In this document: piece after piece, positions 1 to 5,416 of the stretch | Numbering within the stretch: the stretch's first letter is position 1 | Layout: every line of letters begins with the position of its first letter | From: Methylococcales bacterium | GTDB lineage: Bacteria; Pseudomonadota; Gammaproteobacteria; Methylococcales; Methylomonadaceae | DNA length: 5,416 nucleotides | Direction of reading: 5' to 3' | NCBI GenBank assembly: GCA_023134955.1 | Contig: JAGLUC010000099.1 | Coordinates: 1-5,416, forward strand | Notes under the pieces: model-generated | Database searches by the model: none | What the model saw: the letters and a program-made list of their open reading frames with translations, nothing else | What the model was told of the DNA's origin: nothing | Made by a program: the position numbers and the translations under genes

Positions 1-36
1 CGGGGAACCGATGGCTCGAACTAAAAGTAATTGCAT
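1..36 (-). CDS. possible start of an unidentified gene downstream of ligA, cut by the window edge
   Basis: On the minus strand an ATG at 36-34 lies only 3 nt after the ligA stop codon and opens a frame that runs to the window edge without a stop, reading MQLLLVRAIGSP. The very tight spacing would fit translational coupling with ligA in one transcript. Against it, 12 codons are too few to recognise any family, open frames of this length occur by chance, and there is no clear Shine-Dalgarno sequence in the end of ligA just before it. I do not recognise the product and assign no function. The frame could equally be untranslated DNA after ligA. Confidence 0.25.
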   Translation of the reverse strand, partial: MQLLLVRAIGSP

Positions 37-39
37 CAG

Positions 40-2061
40 TCAGTGAGCTTTAAATGACGCTAATAAATCCACCAAACCATCTTCGTCAATAATAGGGATA
101 TTTAATTCCTGGGCTTTGCTCAATTTTGAGCCTGCTGATTCTCCAGCAACCACGCAATCAGTTTTAGCCGATACACTTCCAGATACTTTAGCCCCCAATG
201 CTTGAAGTGCTTCTTTAGCTGCTGCTCTTTTCATTTGCGTTAAAGTTCCCGTTAAAACATAGGTTTTACCCACTAAAGGTAAAGATTGTTTTTCTTTGGC
301 TGCAATAGTCGGCCATTGAATGCCTGCTTGCAATAACGCATCAATTACTTTTAAATTATGTGTTTGACGAAAGAAATAAACAACATGCTTGGCGACAATT
401 TCGCCTACATCATCCACTTCTAGTAATTTTTCAGTATCAGCTTGTTTTAAAGCGTCTAAGGTTAAGAAAAATTCAGCCAGGTTTTTTGCAGTGGCTTCAC
501 CTACTTCTCTAATACCCAAGGAGAGTATAAATTTTGCTAATGTAGTTTGTTTGCAATTGATCAGTGCTTGAATCAGGTTTTCAGCCTTTTTTGGTCCCAT
601 CCGCTCTAAATCGACTAATTGTTCGGTTTTTAAGTTGAATAGGTCAGCAGGTGTGTTGATTAAATTCTCATCAACCAATAAATCCACTACTTTTTCTCCT
701 AAGCCATCAATATTCATGGCTTTACGGGAACAAAAATATTGAATGGCTTCTTTGCGTTGTGCCGCACAATATAATCCACCGCTACAGCGAGCCACAGCTT
801 CATCTTCAAATCGTTCAATTTCTGAATTACAGACAGGACATAAAACAGGGAAAATAATGGCTTTAGATTGCCTGTTTTTTACTGGAAGTGTTCTGGTTAC
901 TTGAGGGATAACATCTGCCGCGCGACGAACCACCACAGTATCACCAATTTTTAAACCAAGACGCTCAATTTCATCTTGATTATGCAAGCTGGCTCGACTA
1001 ATAGTGACTCCGCCCACAAATACGGGTTCAAGAATTGCGACTGGTGTAATTGCACCTGTACGTCCCACTTGAAATTCAACATTAAGTAATACGGTTTGTT
1101 CTTCCTGAGCTGGAAACTTATGGGCAGTTGCCCAGCGTGGTGCACGGGAGATAAAACCTAGTTGTTGTTGCAAAGCAATATCATCAACTTTATACACCGT
1201 GCCATCAATTTCATAAGGTAGTGTGTTACGGTTTTCTAGCATAAATTGATAATAATCCATGCAACCTTTAATGCCGGTCGTTATTTCTATCTCATTAGTA
1301 AGAGGAAGCCCCCATTGCTTTAATAATTGTAATCTTTGGTAGTGACTATTAGGTAAGATGCCCTTTTTAAGCAAACCAATACCATAACAATAAAAAGCTA
1401 AGGGACGTTTTGCGGTAATTTTAGAATCGAGTTGACGCAAACTACCTGCTGCTGCATTTCGAGGGTTGGCAAAGTTTTTCTCGCCTTTTTGTGTTGCTTT
1501 TTCATTGTAGGTATTAAATGCCGCAATAGGCATAACCACTTCACCTCGTATTTCAATGGTATCGGGGACATTGTCTCCTTTTAAAATATGAGGAATATTG
1601 CGAATGGTTTTTACATTGTGAGTAACATCCTCTCCAACATTACCATCCCCCCTGGTTGCAGCACGAAACAATATACCTTGTTGATAAAGCAAACTGATGG
1701 CAAGACCGTCAAGCTTAGGTTCAACACAAAACAAAGGCTCAGTAGTAGAGTTTAAACGGTTATTTAACCGCTCAATAAAATCGGATAATTCTTCACTGGA
1801 AAAAACATTACCCAAAGAAAGCATAGGGATTTCGTGCTTAACCTTGCTAAACGTATCTAAAACAGTCCCTCCCACTTTATGAGAGGGTGAGTCTGGTGTA
1901 TCAAACTGAGGGTTTTGTTGTTCCAGCTCCCTTAATTGTTGTATCTTTCTATCATACTCAGCATCAGTGATAATGGGGCTATCATGGGTATGGTAGTGTA
2001 TATTATGAAGGGTAATTTGTTCGCGCAATTTTAAAATTGTGTCTTTTACGGAGTTAGTCAT
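40..2061 (-). CDS. ligA: NAD+-dependent DNA ligase LigA
   Basis: Seals nicks in double-stranded DNA using NAD+ as adenylate donor, joining Okazaki fragments and finishing repair in the cytoplasm; normally essential in bacteria. The 673-residue protein has the usual full length (E. coli LigA is 671). Visible in order: the N-terminal Ia domain with the HYHTHDSPIITDAEYD segment (NAD+ recognition); the adenylation domain with the nucleophilic lysine K116 in KLDG (116-119), TRGDG (136-140) and EIDG (284-287); an OB fold from about 318; a four-cysteine zinc finger (C408, C411, C426, C432); helix-hairpin-helix repeats over about 445-585; and a C-terminal BRCT domain from about 593 (LVGKTYVLTGTL). 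No key residue is missing. The ATG at 2061 places the N-terminus where the family starts, though no strong ribosome binding site precedes it. The gene is divergent from the diguanylate cyclase gene. Identity is essentially certain from the complete domain set. Confidence 0.98.
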   Translation of the reverse strand: MTNSVKDTILKLREQITLHNIHYHTHDSPIITDAEYDRKIQQLRELEQQNPQFDTPDSPSHKVGGTVLDTFSKVKHEIPMLSLGNVFSSEELSDFIERLNNRLNSTTEPLFCVEPKLDGLAISLLYQQGILFRAATRGDGNVGEDVTHNVKTIRNIPHILKGDNVPDTIEIRGEVVMPIAAFNTYNEKATQKGEKNFANPRNAAAGSLRQLDSKITAKRPLAFYCYGIGLLKKGILPNSHYQRLQLLKQWGLPLTNEIEITTGIKGCMDYYQFMLENRNTLPYEIDGTVYKVDDIALQQQLGFISRAPRWATAHKFPAQEEQTVLLNVEFQVGRTGAITPVAILEPVFVGGVTISRASLHNQDEIERLGLKIGDTVVVRRAADVIPQVTRTLPVKNRQSKAIIFPVLCPVCNSEIERFEDEAVARCSGGLYCAAQRKEAIQYFCSRKAMNIDGLGEKVVDLLVDENLINTPADLFNLKTEQLVDLERMGPKKAENLIQALINCKQTTLAKFILSLGIREVGEATAKNLAEFFLTLDALKQADTEKLLEVDDVGEIVAKHVVYFFRQTHNLKVIDALLQAGIQWPTIAAKEKQSLPLVGKTYVLTGTLTQMKRAAAKEALQALGAKVSGSVSAKTDCVVAGESAGSKLSKAQELNIPIIDEDGLVDLLASFKAH

Positions 2062-2170
2062 TACTATTAGTAGGGGTAATAAATAAACTTAAGAACCAGC
2101 TCAAAGAAAATGCTAAAAAATGATTTTATAATGAGATTTTTTCTAGGTTTATTAATGAATTAATAAATGT

Positions 2171-2198
2171 TTGTAAGTTTTTATTTAACTGCTAGTAT
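2171..2198 (+). promoter_or_regulatory. candidate sigma70-type extended -10 promoter for the diguanylate cyclase gene
   Basis: TTGTAA at 2171-2176 (4 of 6 to the -35 consensus) and TAGTAT at 2193-2198 (4 of 6 to the -10 consensus) are 16 bp apart. The -10 is preceded by TGC at 2190-2192, the extended -10 signature. Transcription would start near 2205, leaving a leader of about 30 nt before the TTG start codon. The surrounding 2062-2235 region is very AT-rich, so chance matches are likely. A perfect TATAAT at 2127-2132 is an alternative -10 but has no recognisable -35. Confidence 0.35.
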
Positions 2199-2235
2199 TA
2201 AACCTGAATACCTAAATATTGAAGAGTAACTTAGT

Positions 2236-3366
2236 TTGGAAGAAGATATAACCACAGACTTATGTGTTTTGCAAAGCCACTTGGATGGTATGTTAGATCG
2301 CGTGCAATATAATAGTCTGACTTTGAAAAGATTTCAGGTCTTTGAAATGAAGTTGCTTAATCTTAACTCATTAGCTGAAATGATAGAGCTTTTATTGGTT
2401 GATGCAAAAGCTTTTTTTGATCTTGATGCCATTAGTTTTTGTCTTATTGACGAAAAAAGTGAAATTTCAGGTTTTTTAGATGATGATGGATTTGATTATC
2501 AAAATAGAAAAGGCATTTTCTTTATGGAAGATAAAAAGCTATTAAAAAAAATATTTGGTTCAACTTTACGCCCATTTCTGGGTGATTATAAACCTTCTAA
2601 ATGTGAAGGGTTATTTCCTGACTTAAAAAACAAACCACAATCAGTCGCTATTATTCCATTAAATCGACGTGGTCAGTATCTAGGGTCATTAAATATGGGG
2701 AGTTATGCTCCCAATCGTTTTATCAATGAGATGGCAACAGACTTTATTGAACATATGGTTGCTGTTGTTAGTATCTGTCTTGAAAATATTCTTAATTTTG
2801 AGACCATGCGTCGAACCAGCTTGATTGATACTTTAACAGGGGTTAATAATCGACGCTTCTTAGAACAAAGGATTGGTGAAGAACTTGATAGAAGCCAGCG
2901 ATATGACGAGCCATTAAGTTGCTTGTTTTTAGATATAGATCATTTTAAGCAAACTAATGACACCTATGGTCACCAAGCTGGTGACTATGTATTGGCACTG
3001 GTTGCAGGGATGATTAAAAAGCAATTAAGAAGTAACGATGTTTTGGCTCGTTATGGCGGAGAAGAGTTTGTTGCCTTGCTGTCTAATATTACCGAATCTA
3101 AAGCTTATGATATTGCAGAAAGGATTCGATTAAGTATTAAAGGTTTAGCCATTGATTATAACGATAAAAATATCAATGTCACTATATCAATAGGTCTGGC
3201 AACCTATCAACCCAGTGGTTCAGTCACAAAAAGCACAGCTGAAATTTCCACGGAATTAATTCATTCGGCAGATGAAGCTTTATATTCTGCCAAACAGAAT
3301 GGAAGAAATAGGGTTGCTAAGGGTGAGCCAGTTTTTGATACAGAAATTCAAGCAAAAATAGCTTAG
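2236..3366 (+). CDS. diguanylate cyclase, DUF484/GAF-like sensor domain plus GGDEF domain
   Basis: Predicted to make cyclic di-GMP from two GTP in the cytoplasm; no signal peptide or membrane segment is visible. Residues about 25-190 resemble the DUF484/GAF-like domain found before GGDEF domains in gammaproteobacteria (TLKRFQVFEMKLLNLNSLAEM); its ligand is unknown. The GGDEF domain covers about 192-362: DTLTGVNNRR at 198-207, metal-binding D233 in FLDIDHFK, NDTYGH at 241-246, and the active loop GGEEF at 274-278, a catalytically competent variant. An RxxD inhibitory site (R265-D268) lies five residues before it, so product feedback inhibition is expected. There is no EAL or HD-GYP domain. The TTG start at 2236 is the only start codon after the in-frame stop at 2227-2229 that keeps the whole N-terminal region; a weak GAAGAG lies 9 nt upstream. 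ATG at 2290 is an alternative that would remove 18 residues. The general function is well supported; the signal sensed and the target are unknown. Confidence 0.93.
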   Translation: MEEDITTDLCVLQSHLDGMLDRVQYNSLTLKRFQVFEMKLLNLNSLAEMIELLLVDAKAFFDLDAISFCLIDEKSEISGFLDDDGFDYQNRKGIFFMEDKKLLKKIFGSTLRPFLGDYKPSKCEGLFPDLKNKPQSVAIIPLNRRGQYLGSLNMGSYAPNRFINEMATDFIEHMVAVVSICLENILNFETMRRTSLIDTLTGVNNRRFLEQRIGEELDRSQRYDEPLSCLFLDIDHFKQTNDTYGHQAGDYVLALVAGMIKKQLRSNDVLARYGGEEFVALLSNITESKAYDIAERIRLSIKGLAIDYNDKNINVTISIGLATYQPSGSVTKSTAEISTELIHSADEALYSAKQNGRNRVAKGEPVFDTEIQAKIA

Positions 3367-3458
3367 GAAAAGTTTCTGATATAGATATTGTGAGATACAA
3401 GTCTCATATTGGAATAATACACTGGCTTAATACTAGAGTTGCTTCATGTTCTGGAAGA

Positions 3459-3486
3459 TTGATGCTTGCAAAACAGATAATATAAC
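3459..3486 (+). promoter_or_regulatory. candidate sigma70-type promoter for the lipoprotein/OmpA gene pair
   Basis: TTGATG at 3459-3464 (4 of 6 to the -35 consensus) and TATAAC at 3481-3486 (5 of 6 to the -10 consensus) are separated by 16 bp. Transcription would begin near 3493, about 43 nt before the preferred ATG at 3536. If real, this promoter rules out the longer reading frame that starts at 3446, because that start would lie upstream of the transcript. It was identified by eye in AT-rich DNA and is therefore tentative. Confidence 0.35.
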
Positions 3487-3520
3487 CTACCCTTTTGTCT
3501 TATATTCTAAATCTAAAGGT

Positions 3521-3528
3521 AGGAAAGG
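3521..3528 (+). promoter_or_regulatory. ribosome binding site that favours the ATG at 3536
   Basis: The purine run AGGAAAGG at 3521-3528 is the best Shine-Dalgarno match around this gene. It lies 7 nt before the ATG at 3536; the ATG at 3530 is almost touching it. No comparable site precedes the ATG at 3446. This supports starting the lipoprotein at 3536. Confidence 0.55.
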
Positions 3529-3535
3529 TATGATT

Positions 3536-3934
3536 ATGAAAATCAAAATGGAAAATCTACAAAAAATACAACGGAGTCGTTTATTTTTTGTTTTGATATG
3601 TTCGAGTTTATTTCTAGTGGGTTGTGGAGGAGGGGTAAACTCTAAAGCAACTTATAAAGTAGCGACTGTTCAAGCTGCTATTGCTACGGCTAAGGAAAAT
3701 AGAGCCCATACCTATGCGCCTATGGAATTAAATGAAGCAGAAGAAAAATTTAGAGCTGCCGAAGCTGAAATTGTGAAAAATAATCATGAAAAAGCAGATG
3801 ATTTATTGGATGAAGCATTGCTTGATGCAAAGTATGCCGAAGCAAAGGCTGAAGCAGATCAAGCTAAGACTAGAGTGGAAGAAGCACGTAATATGATCGA
3901 TACTCTTCGTCATGAAATGATGCTAAGTAGATAA
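3536..3934 (+). CDS. small DUF4398-type outer-membrane lipoprotein
   Basis: A 132-residue predicted lipoprotein of unknown molecular function. The N-terminus is a type II signal peptide: basic residues, then the hydrophobic stretch LFFVLICSSLFLVG, ending in lipobox LVGC with acylated cysteine C30. Glycine, not aspartate, follows the cysteine, which predicts sorting to the outer membrane. The mature part is alanine-, glutamate- and lysine-rich helix with the pattern typical of DUF4398 (AAIATAKENRAHTYAPMELN, then EAEEKFRAAEAEI and KADDLLDEALLDAKYAEAKA), probably a short periplasmic coiled coil. The frame is open back to an ATG at 3446, which would add 30 residues, but that would put an unlikely extension before the signal peptide and has no good ribosome binding site; ATG at 3530 is a near alternative. 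It lies 54 nt before a gene coding for a related N-terminus fused to OmpA, so the two probably act together. Just past the stop, an in-frame copy of ADQAKT is visible. The family call is by pattern recognition. Confidence 0.85.
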   Translation: MKIKMENLQKIQRSRLFFVLICSSLFLVGCGGGVNSKATYKVATVQAAIATAKENRAHTYAPMELNEAEEKFRAAEAEIVKNNHEKADDLLDEALLDAKYAEAKAEADQAKTRVEEARNMIDTLRHEMMLSR

Positions 3935-3951
3935 GCTGACCAAGCTAAGAC
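3854..3951 (+). repeat. imperfect direct repeat spanning the lipoprotein stop codon
   Basis: The 17-nt segment at 3854-3870 (GCAGATCAAGCTAAGAC) recurs at 3935-3951 as GCTGACCAAGCTAAGAC, 15 of 17 identical. The offset is 81 nt, exactly 27 codons, so both copies are in the same frame and both read ADQAKT. The second copy begins immediately after the TAA stop at 3932-3934 and its frame closes 10 codons later. Confidence 0.75.
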
Positions 3952-3975
3952 ATTCAATTTGAAATAAATTATCGT

Positions 3976-3980
3976 GGAGA
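3976..3980 (+). promoter_or_regulatory. ribosome binding site fixing the start of the OmpA-like gene
   Basis: GGAGA at 3976-3980 lies 8 nt before the ATG at 3989, an ideal position. The frame could also open at GTG 3974, but that codon overlaps the binding site itself and would add five residues before the signal peptide, so 3989 is preferred. Confidence 0.7.
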
Positions 3981-3988
3981 TAACTACA

Positions 3989-4912
3989 ATGTATTCTTTT
4001 ACTCGAATAATTGCTCTATTTAAGAAAGTAATCACCTTATTAATATTTGCTATTCTGGTTACTGGGTGTGCAACAAAGCGCAATGCTCAACTGGAAGAGG
4101 CTCGTGCAGTATATGACCAGGTCAGTGGAAACCCTGCCGTATTAACTGCTCCTAGTGCTAAGCTTTATTTAAACAAAGCTCGTGCAAGTCTTGAAAAAGC
4201 TGCAATAGCCGAAACGACTAAAGAAATAAATCATATAGCTTATATAGGGAAAAAAGAAGCTTTACTGGCTCAAGAGCTTGCTGAAAGAACAAAAGCTGAA
4301 AAAGAGTTGGTCAAGCTTGATAAAGAAAAAACCAGAGTTATGCTGGAAAAAAGGTCATTTGAGGCTGCTCGAGCAAGAGCAGATACTGATCGTGCGCTCG
4401 CTGAAGTAAGAACCAGATCATTAGAGGCAGCTCGTGCAAGGGAAGAGACTGAAAAAGCTCTGGCTGATGCACGTGCTAAATCATTAGAGGCTGAACGTGC
4501 CATTGCCAGAGCAAAAAAATTGGAAAAGGAACTAAGTGAGTTAAATGCTAAAAAAACTGAGCGAGGATTGGTTTTTACCCTAGGTGATGTGTTGTTTGGT
4601 TCTGGTAAAGCTACATTGCTTCCTAGCAGTGCTCGAAATTTGAATAAATTGGTGAGCTTTTTACAAGAAAATCAAGATCGCAAGGTTTTGGTTGAAGGAC
4701 ATACAGATTCACTTGGAAGTAATGCTCTAAATATGCGTCTTTCTGAGCGTCGAGCTTATGCTGTTCGTGTTGCCTTGCTGGAAAAGGGCGTTAATTCAGC
4801 AAGAATTAGTTCTAGAGGTTATGGTGAAGATAACCCCGTTGCTGAAAATACAACTTCTATGGGTAGGCAGCAAAATCGTCGAGTTGAAATAGTGGTTCTT
4901 AACAAAAACTAA
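3989..4912 (+). CDS. OmpA-family lipoprotein with DUF4398-like N-terminus and coiled coil
   Basis: A 307-residue predicted outer-membrane lipoprotein that would bind peptidoglycan and tether the outer membrane to the wall. The signal peptide ends in VTGC with lipidated cysteine C27, followed by alanine, which fits outer-membrane sorting. Residues about 31-110 resemble DUF4398 (QLEEARAVYDQVSGNPAVLT, then KLYLNKARASLEKA). Residues about 100-190 are a highly charged coiled coil containing 21-residue repeats. The C-terminal OmpA domain (about 193-305) has FTLGDVLFGSGKATLLPSSA, then VEGHTDSLGS and LSERRAYAV, with D240 and R255 placed as the diaminopimelate-binding aspartate-arginine pair of the family, and closes with GYGEDNP and NRRVEIVV. 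There is no beta-barrel, so it is not a porin; Pal-like or YiaD-like wall anchors are the closest functional analogues. It follows the small DUF4398 lipoprotein by 54 nt and is followed by a terminator, so it is probably the last gene of the unit. The OmpA domain is certain; the specific role is unknown. Confidence 0.93.
   Translation: MYSFTRIIALFKKVITLLIFAILVTGCATKRNAQLEEARAVYDQVSGNPAVLTAPSAKLYLNKARASLEKAAIAETTKEINHIAYIGKKEALLAQELAERTKAEKELVKLDKEKTRVMLEKRSFEAARARADTDRALAEVRTRSLEAARAREETEKALADARAKSLEAERAIARAKKLEKELSELNAKKTERGLVFTLGDVLFGSGKATLLPSSARNLNKLVSFLQENQDRKVLVEGHTDSLGSNALNMRLSERRAYAVRVALLEKGVNSARISSRGYGEDNPVAENTTSMGRQQNRRVEIVVLNKN
4355..4543 (+). repeat. three degenerate 63-bp tandem repeats encoding 21-residue coiled-coil units
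   Basis: Units begin at 4355, 4418 and 4481. Each starts with TCATT(T/A)GAGGC and codes for S(F/L)EAAR or SLEAER. Units 1 and 2 are similar along much of their length (SFEAARARADTDRALAEV against SLEAAREETEKALADA-type sequence with one extra ARA step); unit 3 keeps the first third and then diverges. Twenty-one residues equal three heptads, so gain or loss of a unit would preserve the coiled-coil register. Confidence 0.75.
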
Positions 4913-4946
4913 AGTCTATATGGAATTGAGTGGGTTAGTTTTTTAA

Positions 4947-4973
4947 AAAACCCAGCCTTTAGGCTGGGTTTTA
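4947..4973. terminator. Rho-independent terminator, probably bidirectional
   Basis: The stem CCCAGCC (4951-4957) pairs with GGCTGGG (4962-4968) around the loop TTTA, and can extend by four A-T pairs (4947-4950 with 4969-4972). On the plus strand the stem is followed by TTTTATT, which ends transcription 35-60 nt after the OmpA-like gene. On the minus strand the same stem is followed by six T (complement of 4945-4950), so it could also stop transcripts coming from the right. Confidence 0.9.
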
Positions 4974-5044
4974 TTCAATAACTTACATTTAAATATTAAG
5001 TATCGTTCGTTCTCTTAAGAATTAAACCATTACAAAGGGTTAGG

Positions 5045-5100
5045 CTGCTCAGCAGTCTGGCAAGTGCCACATGGCTCGCCTTCTACGCGCCTCCGAGGCG
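5045..5100. repeat. cluster of four short palindromes
   Basis: Within 56 bases lie CTGCT-C-AGCAG (5045-5055), TGGCA-AG-TGCCA (5058-5069), GGC-TC-GCC (5073-5080) and CGCCTC-C-GAGGCG (5088-5100). Each is perfect or nearly so, but the loops are very short, so as RNA hairpins the stems would be shortened by one or two pairs. Such a series may mark a repeat element, the end of a transposon, or protein-binding sites; its function is not known. Confidence 0.5.
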
Positions 5101-5401
5101 TTGCTTGGATTCAGCTTCAGTCATCACCTCGTTTACATCGAATTCTTATCCAGATCTATGTTTGCGGATCGCTGATGTGTAGAATCGACGGGTACCTCAA
5201 GTGAATCACCTCAGTCGTCATCAGTATGTCGTGAGTCTGTAATGATCAAGCAGGTCAAAAGCCCTCTGGATTTTGATTGGGAATGAGACATGAAGAAACT
5301 TCGCCCTTAGTCCCACTTTTGGCCGTTTTGAGACAGACAGTATATTAATCGTCCTAAAAGTTCTGGCAGGGTATTTTGACACTCTTTTATAAACACATAT
5401 T

Positions 5402-5416
5402 GTAGCCCGTATGAAA
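5402..5416. repeat. possible left half of a REP-like intergenic repeat cut by the window edge
   Basis: GTAGCCCGTATGAAA at the very end resembles the left arm of the dispersed GTAGCCCGGATG-type repeats known between genes in several gammaproteobacteria, in which a later CATCCGGG-like arm completes a hairpin. The second arm would lie outside the window, so this rests on 15 bases and could be chance. Confidence 0.25.

Larger units (their letters stand above)
4981..5416. other. 436-bp stretch without a recognisable gene; part of it unusually GC-rich
   Basis: No frame of 60 or more codons starts here, and reading the frames on both strands shows frequent stops and nothing I recognise as a protein family. 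The first 60 bases and the last 75 are AT-rich like other spacers in the window, but 5041-5340 is about 48% G+C by hand count (about 65% in 5041-5100), well above the roughly 25-30% of the ligA/diguanylate cyclase spacer. Short palindromes are concentrated at 5045-5100. It may be a decayed mobile element, an intergenic repeat, or a structured RNA. I see no terminal inverted repeats or target duplication inside the window that would decide between these. Confidence 0.5.

Noticed and set aside
1..30. possible tRNA end (TTCGAGCC-like T-loop on the minus strand)
   Set aside because: The flanking bases do not form a T-stem or an acceptor stem, and there is no CCA end.
389..571. 60-codon open frame on the plus strand
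   Set aside because: It lies wholly within ligA on the opposite strand; the product has no recognisable features and the ligA frame is certain.
951..1145. 64-codon open frame on the minus strand
   Set aside because: It overlaps ligA in another frame of the same strand, inside the conserved OB-fold region; it is a shadow of ligA.
1697..1882. 61-codon open frame on the plus strand
   Set aside because: It is antisense to the ligA adenylation domain and has no independent support.
2076..2104. minus-strand promoter for ligA (TTGAGC at 2104-2099, TATTAC at 2081-2076, 17-bp spacer)
   Set aside because: It would leave a leader of only about 8 nt before the ligA ATG, and the matches are weak in very AT-rich DNA. 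Another -10-like TATAAA at 2130-2125 has no acceptable -35.
3391..3406. hairpin TGAGA/TCTCA after the diguanylate cyclase gene as a terminator
   Set aside because: The stem is only five pairs, mostly A-T in context, and is not followed by a T-run.
3446..3535. N-terminal extension of the small lipoprotein from the ATG at 3446
   Set aside because: It would place 30 residues before the signal peptide, has no good ribosome binding site, and lies upstream of the candidate promoter; the ATG at 3536 fits better.
4270..4503. 77-codon open frame on the minus strand with repetitive Ala/Ser-rich product
   Set aside because: It is the antisense shadow of the repetitive coiled-coil segment of the OmpA-like lipoprotein; the apparent repeats are those of the real gene.
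5041..5416. group II intron end or a specific transposase remnant
   Set aside because: No domain V-like hairpin and no recognisable transposase motif could be read in any frame, so naming a specific element would be a guess.

Overview
The window looks like chromosomal DNA of an AT-rich gammaproteobacterium. The NAD+-dependent DNA ligase is collinear with the E. coli type of LigA, and the GGDEF protein has the DUF484/GAF-like N-terminus common in gammaproteobacteria. An aquatic lineage such as a low-GC methanotroph or relative is possible, but that is only a guess. I see no tRNA, rRNA, CRISPR array, intact insertion sequence or phage gene.

Layout. The left 2.06 kb is ligA on the minus strand. 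A 12-codon open frame that starts 3 nt after its stop may be the start of a next gene cut by the window edge. A 174-bp, very AT-rich divergent intergenic region separates ligA from three plus-strand genes. These are a predicted cytoplasmic diguanylate cyclase (GGEEF active site, intact I-site), a small DUF4398-type outer-membrane lipoprotein, and a larger lipoprotein with a DUF4398-like N-terminus, a repetitive coiled coil and a C-terminal OmpA peptidoglycan-binding domain. The last two are 54 nt apart and probably form a transcription unit. It ends in a strong hairpin terminator at about 4947-4973 that could work in both directions.

The last ~440 bases carry no convincing gene. Part of this stretch (about 5041-5340) is clearly richer in GC than the other intergenic DNA and starts with a run of short palindromes. 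It may be a decayed mobile element, a repeat or a structured RNA, but I cannot identify it.

How the genes may work together. ligA is a housekeeping gene with its own direction of transcription. The two lipoproteins plausibly act together at the outer membrane-peptidoglycan interface. The diguanylate cyclase upstream has its own putative promoter and is separated from them by 169 nt with no obvious terminator, so a c-di-GMP/envelope link is possible but unproven. I found no compelling new multi-gene system. The most unusual details are an in-frame repeat of coding sequence just past the stop codon of the small lipoprotein, the 63-bp repeats in the OmpA-like gene, and the odd noncoding block at the right end.
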